64,000 bases of DNA from Armigeres subalbatus (taxonomy: Eukaryota; Arthropoda; Insecta; Diptera; Culicidae), in contig NC_085139.1 of the NCBI RefSeq assembly GCF_024139115.2, forward strand, positions 105,067,935 through 105,131,934, read 5' to 3'. The position numbers and the translations under genes are program-made. Shown piece by piece: positions 11,191 through 21,800 of this stretch (its first letter is position 1; each line of letters opens with the position of its first letter). The notes under the pieces are model-generated. The model had not been told where the DNA came from. It was given only the letters and a program-made list of their open reading frames with translations, and did not search any database.

Positions 11191-12023
11191 TTGATTCTTT
11201 ACGGAAGAAAAGCAGCTGGCAGAAAGCCAGACTGCAGAACTCCGCAGACGCATGGCTGTTACTTGAGCAACTCCAAAGCTTATAAGTTCAGTATGGCAAC
11301 CGACCTGAAGGGAGCTAGCGCCAAGCCGGTATTGCACGAGATGAAGGCTACTAAGATCCGTCGGGAGAAGGTTGAGCAGGTTTCCGGCTCTAAGGAACGA
11401 CGGAAACCAGTTCCTCCTTCTACAAGGACTACCGAAGTTAGCCGGGAGGAAGGCCTGCCATGGAGAGAAGTTGTGAATCCCAAAAAGGCGAAGAAGGAGC
11501 GAAAAGCGGTAGAGAAGGCGAAGGCGCCATTGGCCAAGAAGGGGAGTGCCCGTAGAGGAAAGGGCACACTTTCCCATGGTCATGGCAGGAAGAACAAAGG
11601 CGAAGCAATTATCGTCAAGGCTGATGGCAAGAGCTATGCTGATGTTCTGAAGGCTTTGAGGGGCGATAAAAAGCTCACTGGCTTAGGGACTGATGTCAAC
11701 TGCATCCGCAGAACGCAGAAGGGCGAAATGATCCTCGTCCTGAAGCGGGATGCTGCGCAGAAGAGTTCCGCGTATAAAAAGTTGTCAGAAGAGGTGCTGG
11801 GTGATGCGATTCGGGTGAGAGCCCTGTGCCCAGTAGAGGTAATTCAATGCCGAGGCCTGGACGAAATTACCGAAGCCGGTGAGCTGGTAGCTGCACTGAG
11901 AGATCAGTGTGGCGTTGAAATCCAGAATACCGCGATTCGGTTGCGGAAAGGTTATGCTGGAACGCAGGTTGCCTCATTCCAGGTACCTGTGGCTGACGCC
12001 AAGAAGGTACTGGATAAGGCCAA
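11191..12023 (+). pseudogene. R1/LOA LINE ORF1 (Gag-like), N-terminal and central part
   Basis: A basic Lys/Arg-rich stretch is followed by the conserved ORF1 core: KADGKSYADVLKALRGDKKL, then GEMILVLKRDA, then VEIQNTAIRLRKGYAGTQVA. This is the Gag-like ORF1 of R1/LOA elements, an RNA-binding protein of the retrotransposition particle. The frame is cut after DKAN by the BEL insertion and resumes at 18282. Upstream (10780-11190) ORF1-like codons (TEERELAVSHRVEAWKEAE) are in other frames, so the copy is already frameshifted. Confidence 0.8.
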
Positions 12024-12251
12024 TGTATCGGATAAAAGTCAAAACACTTGAAATTATAACCGAATTCAAATTTATTTCTTAGTGAAAAAACCCGCGTGTA
12101 CAATCGCGTCGCGTACTCGTTTTCGAATGAAACATAAAATGCACAAACTCTTCCTTTCTCTCTTCATATCATCGCTGATGTCAGATCAATGTTCTCGATC
12201 AAGAGGTCGTCGTTAGTTGTGCTGGTAGTCACCGTTCACAGTCTCCATACA
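12024..12251 (-). repeat. BEL 3' LTR (left copy)
   Basis: 228 bp, beginning tgtatcgg and ending ccataca on the plus strand. Differs from 18054-18281 at one site, position 12210. Confidence 0.93.
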
Positions 12252-14840
12252 TAGTCCCCTCCGGTGTGACACTGGTTTGTCATCACAGTAATTGCCTTCC
12301 ATCATAATTTTCCTCAGCTTAACAGTTGGTCGTCGATAGACTCCCGAAGATGTCTTTACATCCACCACTCTTACTACACCGTCTTGTCCAGGATAACACC
12401 GCTGAATAATTCCCATAGGCCAGTTTCCTCGTTCATTCAGCATGTCGACTACATATACGATATCACCCATGCCCAATTCAGGACTTTCATCCGTCCATTT
12501 TTGCTTTGGTATTAAGCTTGGCAAATATTCCTTAAGCCACCTCTTCCAAAAGAGTTCTATAAGAGCTTGCGCTCTACGCCATTGCTTTCCCCAGTTGAGG
12601 TCATACTGATCAAAAACTCCTGGTGATTGTACGTTGCTGGTAGTCCCGATCAAAAAATGATTTGGGGTTAAGGCTTCTGGGTCTTCAACATCAACCGAAA
12701 CATACGTCAGCGGTCTGCTATTAATAAGATGTTCAGCTTCTATCAATACTGTATGTAATACTTCTTGCTTCGGTGCTCGTTCCTTGAGGGTCTCCCTCAA
12801 AGCGGTTCGGATACTTCTGATTAGCCGCTCCCATGAGCCTCCCATGTGGCTCGCTGCTGGAGGGTTAAACGTCCATTTGATTCCACGGAGCAGTACTACA
12901 TCTTCAACATCCGAAAAACTCAAATGTTCTAAAGCTTCTCTCAACTCTCGATCAGCTCCTTTCAGGTTGGTTCCATTATCAGAATAGATTTCCTCAGGTT
13001 TGCGTCGTCTTCCTATCATACGGCGAAGTGCCAGGATACACGAGTCTGTGGTTAACGAGTGGGCCAACTCAACGTGTATTGCCCGAGTCGTCATACAGGT
13101 AAATATGACTCCGTACCTCTTCTCTCTATGACGTCCAACAGTGACCTCGAAGGGACCAAAAAAGTCCATTCCACAATGCGTGAATGGTTGACAATACATT
13201 TGAAGTCGACAATTAGGAAGTTGTCCCATCACAGGCTGCAAAACTTGAGGTTTCTTTACTCGACAACGATGGCAGTTATGAATCACACTTCGGAGTAGAC
13301 TTCTGATGCCAATGACCCAATAAGTCTGCCTCAACTCATTCAGCACTGTCTCTCTACCGTGGTGGTTTCCTTGGCAGTGGTAATGTAGCACTAACAGCTT
13401 TACGTAGCGACCACTTCCAGCTAGTATTATGGGATTGCGAACAGCTACCTCAACTTTTGCGTTTTCCAATCTTCCACCAGCTCGTATAATTCCATCAGCG
13501 TCCAGAAACGGTGATAACTTATTCATTTTACTCGATTGTTTCAATGTCTTATTGTCTCGTAAAGCCTGTAGCTCCTCCGGAAATTGTTCGTTTTGCACAA
13601 ATTTTATCCATTGCTTGATTGCTCCTTGCTCGTCCTCTGGTGTAATTGATAACGTGCCTCTTTTTCTCCAAACTTCGACGATTTTGTAGAAATATGCTGT
13701 TGTGCGAATTAATCTTCTCCATTTACTGAACCTCTCTGCGTCAGGTAGCTGTGGTTATACTATTACAACATTTACTGCATTTATTTCTCCAGAAAACTCC
13801 TCATGTGCTTCAAGCGTTTCTATGGGATTCGAATCAACAGGCCATTCTCGTTCATTTTGCTGCAAAAACTCAGGCCCTCGAAACCACCTTCCTTCCGGCT
13901 TAAGGTTCAATGAACTAGTATCTCTTGTCGCTTCATCTGCCACATTGTCCGTAGTTGATAACCATCTCCAGTCAGCCGATGTCGATTGTTCCAAAATTTC
14001 TCCAACTTTATTTGCGACGAACGTTTTCAGCGCTTTCCTGGTGTTTAACCAACATACTACCGTTTTCGAATCCGTCCAGTAGTAAATTTTTCCTATTTTG
14101 CTTCCCATTTCCTCTTTTATTAGCAACGAGAGACGATACCCCAACAATGCAGCTTGGAGCTCCTATTTCGGGATCGTCATTGAGCGCACTGGGGCTACTC
14201 TAGCTCGCGATGAGACAAATGCAACATGAGCCTGAGAAATGCTGGTCTTCACAATCCGCATGTAGGCGACAGCAGCGAAGGCTTTCGAACTTGCATCACA
14301 AAATACGTGTAATTGAATTTCGTCGCCTTCCTCGATGTTTCTGCTGTAGCATCGGGGAATCTGAACAGCTACAACAACTTGCAAATCCTTCAACCATGTT
14401 CTCCACTTTTGTCTCGCTTCTTCGTCCAGTTGATCGTCCCAGCCAATTCCACTACGCCAGACTTGTTGCATCAATATACGGCCTCGCACGGTAAGAGGTG
14501 TGATAAATCCTAACGGATCATATACGGACATTACCACTGATAACATTTCTCTTTTGGTCGGTACCACTTTTCCGTTGAGAAGTTCGGAATTGATTCGATT
14601 CAGCGTGGGAGAAAACAGAAAACAGTCTTTTTCACTGTCCCATAGTAGGCCAAGAACCCGTTGCTGACAGTCACCAATTTCGGAAGCAGAAACACTCGCA
14701 CGTAACTCTACTGGTATAGTTGCCATCACATCTCGTGAGCTGCATCTGAAATTGCGGATGTGGCACCCTCCTGCGCTATGTACCTGGATAACATCCTGAA
14801 TCAGCTCTGCGGCACGGTATTCATGGTCTTCACTCCCCAA
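12213..14840 (-). pseudogene. BEL pol, second part: RT end, RNase H, integrase
   Basis: One reading frame on the minus strand, broken by a TAG at 14163-14165 and a TAA at 13755-13757. The first part follows the RT catalytic site and includes the YDPLGFITPLTVRGRILMQ signature. The middle has IYYWTDSKTVVCWL, the RNase H-like core. The integrase has a zinc-binding HCRCR-type region and a DDE core with Asp in HCGMDFFGPF, Asp in YSDNGTNLKG and Glu in GGSWERLIRSI. The frame ends inside the 3' LTR. The product would cut and join proviral DNA, but the stops make it non-functional here. Confidence 0.88.
12252..12268 (-). promoter_or_regulatory. candidate polypurine tract of the BEL element
   Basis: On the minus strand the purine-rich accggaggggacta directly precedes the 3' LTR, the position where plus-strand DNA priming occurs in LTR retrotransposons. 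Confidence 0.6.
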
Positions 14841-17800
14841 ACAATCATCAACATAGTGCCGTTTATTATCAATTCACAGGCTTCTGAATAACTTTCAGCA
14901 TGCCGCTCGGCGTTCAGATTTTTTATGTATTGGGCGATAAAGGGAGATGAGTTTGCACCAAATATCATTGCTCTCATTCTGTAGGTCTTCGGCTTATCAG
15001 CAGGGGTTTCTCGGTACAAAAAACACTGAGACCATGAATCTGCTTCTGCTATTTTGATGCGATGGAACATTTCGGCGATATCTGCTACAAATCCGATTTT
15101 TCCTGTCCGGAACCGCAACAAAACACCATATAGCCGCTTCAGGAGATCAGGACCAGATAGAAGTGCATCATTTAGACACATTCCATTGGATCTTGCCGCC
15201 GCATCAAACACAACGCGCACTTTTCCTGGTTTCATCCGATTCACGACAGGAAAATGTGGAAGATACCACAAGTTGCTCCTCTTCATTTTCAGCTCGTCAT
15301 CGGTAACAGGAACAGCGTAACCCTTAGCAATGTATTCATGTATCTTCTCTGCATATTTTTCCCATATTCCAAGCTTTTCAATTTTACGTTCAGTACATTT
15401 CAGCCTTGCCAATGCCAATTTGCGGCTTTCCGGAAACGGCGTGGTAATTTTGTACGGAAGGTTGACAACAAAATTACCGTTTTCTAATTTCGCTGTTTTT
15501 TCAATGATGTTCAATGCTCGCCGATCTTCTTCGGAGCGCTGACGGTCAACCTTGCTTTGAACGACTCCCATATTTTCCAGTAGAATATACGAAGCTACAA
15601 GGTCCTGTAGATTATCATCGTCGCAACAAACATTGACACCTTGTGACTCACAATGCTCAACGTTGTATGGCCCGTGTACAGCCCAACCCAGCATACATTT
15701 GGATATTGCCGGGGCATTCTGTTCTGGTTGATATACTTCAGTTGCCTGTATAATTTTTATTTGCAGTTGTCCTATCAAAAGCAAAGAAGATCGTCCATCC
15801 AAGCAATCCAGATTAGCTGTTTGCACGTATGGATATTTTAAGACCATTTCGTTCACGTCAACTCGTTGTCCACTCAAATTCAAATTTTTCACCGTGCGGA
15901 TTCCTTTCAGCAAGGAAAGGGGTTTATCACATTCGCTTGGCCCGACTTCCACGGCTACAACTTCTGAGTCGTCATCGGATCTCTTCGAACCACCCATCAG
16001 AGTACAGCACAGTGGATTCTTGTAACCGGTGATCCCAACATATTCAGCAAGTGCAGCATCGATGAGTGTTAGACTGGAGCCTTCGTCCAATAAAGCAGGA
16101 ATAATGGTAGACCCTTTACAACCTTGGATTCGAACGGGAATAATCCTCAAGAGAGCATGGTACGTTTTTGGTCGTTCTGAAGACACAGCATTCACGCCAG
16201 TTCTGTTCGGAGCGGCATGAACAGGAGCATTCGATTTCTCTCCTTTATGCAGTAAACCGTGATGATAACGATTGCAATTTTCCACAGGACATTGCTGTCT
16301 TCTCTCACATCGTCCACCGTGCGAACGCAAGCAGCAGAAGCATAGCTTATTTTCAATTGCTAGTTGATACCTGCGTTTGGGATCCGCATTTTTGAAGATA
16401 TCACACAACGTAATATCATGACTGCCTCGTTGACAAACTGGGCACTTTTTGTTGTCCACTTGTCGGCCATCCTGTTGATTACTGACTGGTTGCTTGATGC
16501 TTGTTAGAGCTGACTCTTCAAACATTCCTCCCGCCGCTAATGTGTAGTTGATACTTGTTGCATACTTTGCCATTTGTTCTACCCATGTTGCAAAATCGAT
16601 CACTGTTGGTTCCAAGATGTTGCGCTCGGTGATGTACTGACCCCACATCATCGTCTGATACTGTGGAAGCTTTTGTAGTAACAAGCAAAGCAGTTCGGGA
16701 TTATAGATGTGCTGTTTCAACCCTTTGACACCAGCAGTCAGATTGCGCACAATAACATCAAAGTCGATGAAGGATTCCCAGTTGGTGACGACAGGAAGCG
16801 TTCTTATTTCCTGAATTAACGTCCTTAGCAGTAACTCGGGTCTTCCAAAACGTAATTCTAGTGCCTTCACAATCTTTTCAGCATCCGTTGATGCCATTAA
16901 CATATGTTGCACAGCCTCTCTCGCCTTTCCAGTCAAGCATTTATTCAATCGTACAACATTTTCCATTTCACTGTATTCACCAGCTGCAGTGGAGAGACGG
17001 TATTGATTTATGAATAGCTGCCATTCCTTTACGTTACCATCAAAGTTCGGAAGATATTCTCCACCAGTGCTTCTCACTAACATCCTCTGCATCGATTTCG
17101 TAAGCTGTACCATTTCTGAATTTATACTGCAAGTTTTTTGAGTGCGTTCTTCATCGTGACTTGTGTGACCTCCACTAGGTTCAGCTTTACATTGCCGTTT
17201 GGTTACAATAACAGGATCTGCGCATTCTGTCTTTGAACTTTCAATTGTTTGTAGATTAGAAATCCATTGTTGCACTCTGTCCACTGGATCTACTTCCTGC
17301 AAATTTTGGAACCATTGGACATCACGAGGAGCATCTCGCGTTCCTTGCGCTAGCTCTTCTGCCAACGCTGCTTCGGCAATTTGAAGTTCCATTTCCGCAT
17401 TGAGCACTTTTTCGGCCCGCATTCTCTTCTCACGGGCTTGTTTTTCCTCTAATTCAGCTAGCTGTTTCTCAGCATTCAATTTTGCACGCATGACTGTAAC
17501 TTGTACTGTTTTGCTTGACGTTTTGCTATCTGCAATGGACGGCTCTCTGCGAAAAGGATTACTATTCCGACTTTTTTCCGTGAATCCATACTCCATTGAC
17601 TGGTTCAATAGGGACTGGGAAACTGGAGCAAAATACCCTTTATTAGTCGCCTCTGCCGGAGATGGATCAGCTAGACGGAAAATCTGCATCATTATCGCAA
17701 TTGCGAGTTGTCTTGTAGAAACGTCGTTTCCAATTGGAATTTCTAGCAGCTCACAGGTTTTTCTCACGTTCTCCAATTCTGCATTCTCTATTAGGCTCAA

Positions 17801-18133
17801 CCTAACCTCAAACTGAGGAGAGTGCAATCCGAAATCAAACCCTTCGAATTTTTGCACTTTTCTCCTGATCCAATTAAGCGTGGTTTCGGAGCCGTATAGA
17901 ATCTTGTGCAAAAGGCGAAGCTCAATCGGCTGAGCAGCGTCCACATTTTCAGCAATTCGATGATCACCGGCGAAAATCTGCATTTTTGTTTTGTTCTCGA
18001 TTAACGCGAAACCGTAATCCGTAACACGTAAATTCGATGTCGAAGGACCAATATGTATCGGATAAAAGTCAAAACACTTGAAATTATAACCGAATTCAAA
18101 TTTATTTCTTAGTGAAAAAACCCGCGTGTACAA
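14801..18133 (-). pseudogene. BEL gag, protease and first part of reverse transcriptase
   Basis: A 1110-codon open frame on the minus strand. It formally starts inside the 5' LTR; the Met at 17984 is a more likely start. Gag is followed by Cys/His clusters typical of BEL (CPVCQRGSHDITLCDIF, then CFCCLRSHGGRC, then CPVENCNRYHH). The aspartic protease region reads IIPALLDEGSSLTLIDAAL. RT follows with VRVVFDAAARSNGMCLND and VADIAEMFHRIKI. Near 14870 the frame slips by one base just before the YVDD catalytic box, which is intact in the next frame at about 14848-14862. Confidence 0.88.
18035..18050 (-). promoter_or_regulatory. candidate primer-binding site of the BEL element
   Basis: Three bases inside the 5' LTR, the minus strand reads tggtccttcgacatcg. 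It starts with TGG, complementary to a tRNA 3' CCA end. The tRNA is not identified. Confidence 0.5.
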
Positions 18134-18281
18134 TCGCGTCGCGTACTCGTTTTCGAATGAAACATAAAATGCACAAACTCTTCCTTTCTCTCTTCATATC
18201 ATCGCTGATGTCAGATCAATGTTCTCGATCAAGAGGTCGCCGTTAGTTGTGCTGGTAGTCACCGTTCACAGTCTCCATACA
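18054..18281 (-). repeat. BEL 5' LTR (right copy)
   Basis: 228 bp, TG...CA ends, one difference from the left LTR. Followed by the target duplication gccaa at 18282-18286. Confidence 0.93.
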
Positions 18282-18560
18282 GCCAAGTTGAAGGTGGGTT
18301 GGTCGTTATGCTCGGTGAGCCCAAACCAACAACCTCAGGCCTGCTTCAAGTGCTTCGATTACGGAAGTCATATGACTGCAAAAATCCTGATCGGAATCGG
18401 CTTTGCAGGAGGTGTGGAGTTGAAGGTCACAAGGCTTACACCTGCCAGGCCGTACTGAGGTGTTTGATCTGTTGTCCTGGCACAGCCAACAAATACCCAT
18501 CCGGTGGGCAGGCCTGTCCGGTCTCCAGACGGGCTCGGTCATTTAAATTGCTCAGCTAAA
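18282..18560 (+). pseudogene. R1/LOA LINE ORF1, zinc-knuckle part
   Basis: It continues the ORF1 cut at 12023: KLKVGWSLCSVSPNQQPQAC, then CFKCFDYGSH, CRRCGVEGHKAYTCQ and CLICC, the Cys-rich knuckles of R1/LOA ORF1. The first knuckle is frameshifted around 18360-18410. ORF2 begins almost at once after 18556. Confidence 0.75.
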
Positions 18561-19480
18561 TCTCAACCACTTCGAGGCAGCGCAAGCGCTGCTACAACAG
18601 CCGGTACACGAGAATAATACTAATGTTATCTTGCTGTCCGACCCGTACCGCATCCACGCTAAACATAGCAGTTGGTTGCGGATAAGTCCGGGATAGTGAC
18701 CATCAGGACTTGCGGGAGGTACCCCGAAAGGAGTTTTAGTCAGTAAAGCTGATCTAGGATGATGTACAGTTCGACCCAGTACTGCTGGAAGAATCACTAC
18801 GGTGGGAAAATCGGACTCTAGGCCTTAGTGTGATGAGTTATCGAGCATGTGCCGTGATAATGCCCAGGAGGACTATGCCAACCGACAACCGCAAACCGGT
18901 GGACGAGCACGATAGCTGATCTTCGCAGAACCTGTCTTAGAGCTAGAAGAAGGTTGCTCCGTGCTAGAACCAAAGCGGACAGGCTAGAAAGACGCCGGGT
19001 GTTCCAAACAGCGAGCAGAGCTCTGAACTGCGAAATCAAATGTAGTAAGAGAACCTGCTTTAAAGAGCTGGCCATCCTAGGCCAATAATATTCCATGGGG
19101 GGATGCATAAAGGATAGTGATGGCTAGGACTAGGACTAACAGGACCCCTCCTGAGAAATCCCCGGAGATGTTAGCCAGGATCGTTGAAGTTTGTTCCCGA
19201 AGCATGACTCATCGGACTGGCCCGCCACACCGTATGAGTCAGTGAACGTGGTACCGCTAGTGACTAACGATGAGCTTATCGCCGTTGCAAGAAAACTTAA
19301 GCTAAATAAGGCACCAGGACCGGATTGTATTCCTAACTACTTGTCAGCGGCATGGATACAACCCCGGACAACCTCGTTGAGAGGATGTGTCGGGAAGAGG
19401 TTATATGGAATGCGGTGAACACAGCGTATCAACAGATTATGTCGAAACCTGGTGGCGTCTTGAACAAAACCAGCAGCTGC
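18560..19480 (+). pseudogene. R1/LOA LINE ORF2 relic with internal deletion
   Basis: Starts with LNLNHFEAAQALLQQ and NVILLSDPYRI, the apurinic-like endonuclease start of R1/LOA ORF2, in a frame that soon breaks. 18900-19080 carries the Arg-rich linker (RTCLRARRRLLRARTKADRL). 19190-19340 reads FPKHDSSDWP to LKLNKAPGPDCIPN, the RT entry motif. About 19346 the sequence jumps to DTTPDNLVERMCREEVIWNA, which resembles an ORF2 C-terminus. So the catalytic RT core is deleted. Confidence 0.7.
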
Positions 19481-20016
19481 AGTAGAGACTACTGTGATGC
19501 AGTGAACACCATGCTCACACCGACAACAAAAACGTCGTGGGTTGGCAGCGGGGACCTCCGTATGTAGATAAAGAGGTCATTGCGGTTCACGCGTGGCGTT
19601 TGTTGTCGGGGTGTTCGTCTCCTACGCGAGTTTATGATACAGACCGATAGGTTACTATCATAGCTTGTAATCGACGGGTGGTGAGGTTACCACCCCTGAA
19701 ATCGATGTTGCGTTATAACGTCGAGTGCGTTAGCATAGGCGTGAGCATTCTCAATAGTCCTCCCCTGATGTATTGCTTAATTGCGGGCCGGGGGATACGG
19801 ACTGGCGAAAGGGTTTTGGTTTTAGTGGGTCGGGTGATTCCATCCCCATACTACCTGAGTTAACCTTCTCAGGTGTCTGTTTGCAGATTTCCGTTTACCC
19901 TTGCTCAAGAAAAAAAAATGCAAGTTTAGCAGAACTCACTATCAAACCCTACCCAAATATCCCTCAATTATTCGCACGAAATCTAAATAAAATTTTCCTT
20001 TTCTCTTTCCCGACAG
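19481..20016 (+). other. LINE 3' UTR, then intron end of ACBD5
   Basis: 19481-19909 is non-coding and continuous with the R1/LOA ORF2 end; the LINE ends in an A-run at 19910-19918. The intron then runs to a pyrimidine-rich acceptor cccgacag at 20009-20016. Confidence 0.6.
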
Positions 20017-20769
20017 ATCGTTGAAACAATGTCCTATACGGAGAACGTGGCCAACTTCATGGAGTACAGCACGGTCGACCAAGACAGCGGCGTCAACATC
20101 AGCGACCTGGAGATGGTAGCACCGGAAGCCATCCAGAAGGTACGATCCCGACCGAATTCGCCGTTGGCATCCCGCGACACCAGTCCAGCTCGATCGCCAG
20201 CCTCTCTGTCACCGATACCGACAACAGCACAAATCACTGCCAATGGTTATCTACATACCAATGGTACCGTGGTGAAACCGGCACCGCTCACCAACGGTTA
20301 CAACAGCTACCACTACCAGAACGGCGCTCAGTCCGACCTGAGCGATGACGAGTACATCGATACGGTGGACGACTCCGAAACCGAATCCGTGTTCCGGCCG
20401 ATCGAAACTGCTTCCGCGCACATGTCCCGCAGTCGAATGTCACAGGGCGACCGAGATCTGTACCACAGCGCTGGTACTTCCAATTCAATGAACGGCGTTA
20501 ATGCGGAAGTGACCGCTCAGCTGGCGCGAGCCATCGAACGGTTGAACGCGAGTGTACAGCAGGTAAACAATCGGATCTCCGTGGTAGAACAATCCGTCGC
20601 TGGTTTGCGCAACGCTCATCAGCAGCAGCAGATATCGCAACGTTTGACGGCCAAAACATTCCCACCGTGGTGGCCATTCGAGGACATCTCCCCGCGGTTG
20701 CTGGCCTTTATCATCCTGTGGCCACTGGTCGTGAGCCGCATGAGCTCCTGGTTGCAACGAAGGAAATGA
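20017..20769 (+). CDS. ACBD5: ACBD5-like gene, last exon: FFAT-like motif, coiled coil, tail anchor
   Basis: 250 codons and a TGA. It starts in phase with IVETMSYTENVANFMEYS, the segment that follows the ACB domain in ACBD5. A Ser/Pro-rich linker comes next, then an acidic FFAT-like motif DDEYIDTVDD (20344-20373), a predicted coiled coil (about 20505-20640, ARAIERLNASVQQVNNRISV) and a C-terminal hydrophobic helix (LLAFIILWPLVVSRMSSWL) with basic tail QRRK. Human ACBD5 has the same order and tethers peroxisomes to the ER through VAP proteins while delivering very-long-chain acyl-CoA. Codons are cleaner and more GC-rich than the surrounding repeats. The intron insertions do not touch the exons. 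Confidence 0.9.
   Translation: MVETMSYTENVANFMEYSTVDQDSGVNISDLEMVAPEAIQKVRSRPNSPLASRDTSPARSPASLSPIPTTAQITANGYLHTNGTVVKPAPLTNGYNSYHYQNGAQSDLSDDEYIDTVDDSETESVFRPIETASAHMSRSRMSQGDRDLYHSAGTSNSMNGVNAEVTAQLARAIERLNASVQQVNNRISVVEQSVAGLRNAHQQQQISQRLTAKTFPPWWPFEDISPRLLAFIILWPLVVSRMSSWLQRRK
20350..20370 (+). other. FFAT-like VAP-binding motif in the ACBD5-like protein
   Basis: Encodes EYIDTVD within SDLSDDEYIDTVDDSETES. It fits the FFAT pattern E-(F/Y)-x-D-(A/C/S/T)-x-(E/D) with an acidic flank. VAP binding is inferred from the motif, not shown. Confidence 0.65.
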
Positions 20770-21410
20770 AGTGTGACCGGTCAGAATGGTTCACTGAGGC
20801 TGTGTCTTGGATATTCACGTTGGCACAGCATGGGACTTTATTTTTGCACTATAGAACGTGGTGTACATATTAGAGTTATAATTTTAAAATGTATTTTTAT
20901 TTCTGTGGAACAGAATGACGACGATTTACATTCCAATAGGCAGGTGTGGAACAAGTTGGAAGACAAAGGTACAGCAAAATTAATTACTCAAATTTCCCGA
21001 TAGATCGGGTGCAACTATTGTAAATGGGTACAAAATAAGGCAAGGAGAGATACAATTCTAGTGAAAGTGACTAGCTTTTTTACCTAAGGCAAGACGAGCA
21101 AAGTGCAATTTCTTTTTCCTAACTATTGGTGTATTGTTTTTATTTTGTTAACTATTCGAAGTAAGAGAGCTTATGGTTATTTTTCAGATTCTATTCAAAC
21201 AATCAAATCGAAAGTATGTCTTTTTCTCAACCGAGTTACCAGATGATTATAGGCACATATATGTATTTTATATTATCCTGGTGTTTTGTGCTGTAGTTGT
21301 TATTTATGATTTCCATTAAACTAAGTTTTGTACTTTTCGGGTGTAATTGAAGTTCCGAATTTAGCGCTAGGAAATATACAAATCTACGACTACTAAACAC
21401 TGCTAATAAA
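20770..21410 (+). other. ACBD5-like 3' UTR with candidate poly(A) signal
   Basis: Non-coding, AT-rich. The first AATAAA on the plus strand is at 21405-21410, about 640 bp after the stop, so the transcript may end near 21430. Confidence 0.5.
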
Positions 21411-21632
21411 TTGTTCAAAATTGTACATCGACTGATAACATTTGGAACGATTTAAAAAGAAAGCCATTATTTTTAATAGTAGGGAACTCATGCACATACA
21501 CAATCGGACAGACAGATATTGGCTCAGTTCATCCAACTGAGTGGATTGATATATTGTAACGGCCATTCGGTCCGTTACAGTTTTGTAAATATTTTGTATA
21601 ATTGAATTAATGTAATTATAGAAAGTAGTTTA
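21411..21632. other. intergenic; possible LTR fragment start
   Basis: At 21557 tgtaacggcc begins a short inverted repeat (gtaacgg/ccgttac), followed after the MITE by a TATA-like gtataaagc (about 21824). This could be the start of an old LTR, but no partner copy is in the window. Confidence 0.25.
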
Positions 21633-21797
21633 GGGGCCGTACACTAATTACGTAAGCAATTTTTCTGGGTTTTTCAACCCCCCCTCTCCCCATGTAAGAT
21701 TTTTCCCATACAAATCAATTTTTATTTATATGGAGTGTAAGAATATGGCCGACCCCCCCTCCCCCCATAAGTGCTTACGTAATTAGTGTACGGCCCC
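21633..21797. mobile_element. 165-bp MITE with GGGGCCGTACACTAATTACG ends
   Basis: The inverted ends ggggccgtacactaattacg...taagca match over about 27 bp. The flanks carry tta (21630-21632 and 21798-21800), which suits a 3-bp TWA or a decayed TTAA target. The interior has two C-rich runs. Confidence 0.75.
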
Positions 21798-21800
21798 TTA

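Larger units (their letters stand above)
12024..18281 (-). mobile_element. BEL/Pao-family LTR retrotransposon, full length, minus strand
   Basis: 6,258 bp, bounded by two 228-bp LTRs with a 5-bp target duplication GCCAA (12019-12023 and 18282-18286) in the host LINE's ORF1. Minus-strand order is gag, protease, reverse transcriptase, RNase H, integrase, as in BEL/Pao elements. The LTRs differ at one base (12210 T versus 18240 C), so the insertion is young, yet pol carries a frameshift near 14870 and in-frame stops at 14163-14165 and 13755-13757. Confidence 0.92.
10740..19918 (+). mobile_element. R1/LOA-type LINE, split by a BEL retrotransposon and internally deleted
   Basis: Left to right: degenerate ORF1 N-terminal coding (10780-11190), ORF1 body (11191-12023), the BEL insertion (12024-18281), the ORF1 zinc knuckles (18282-18560), a degenerate ORF2 endonuclease start (18560-18790), linker and RT start to KAPGPD (18840-19340), an abrupt jump to the ORF2 C-terminus (about 19346-19480), a 3' UTR, and an A-run at 19910-19918. 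Most of the reverse transcriptase is missing. The 5' limit is approximate. It lies in sense orientation in the ACBD5 intron. Confidence 0.75.

Noticed and set aside
18054..18133. Start of the BEL gag frame within the LTR (MYTRVFSLRNK)
   Set aside because: The same frame occurs in the other LTR at 12103. Read-through of the LTR is likely; the Met at 17984 is a better start.
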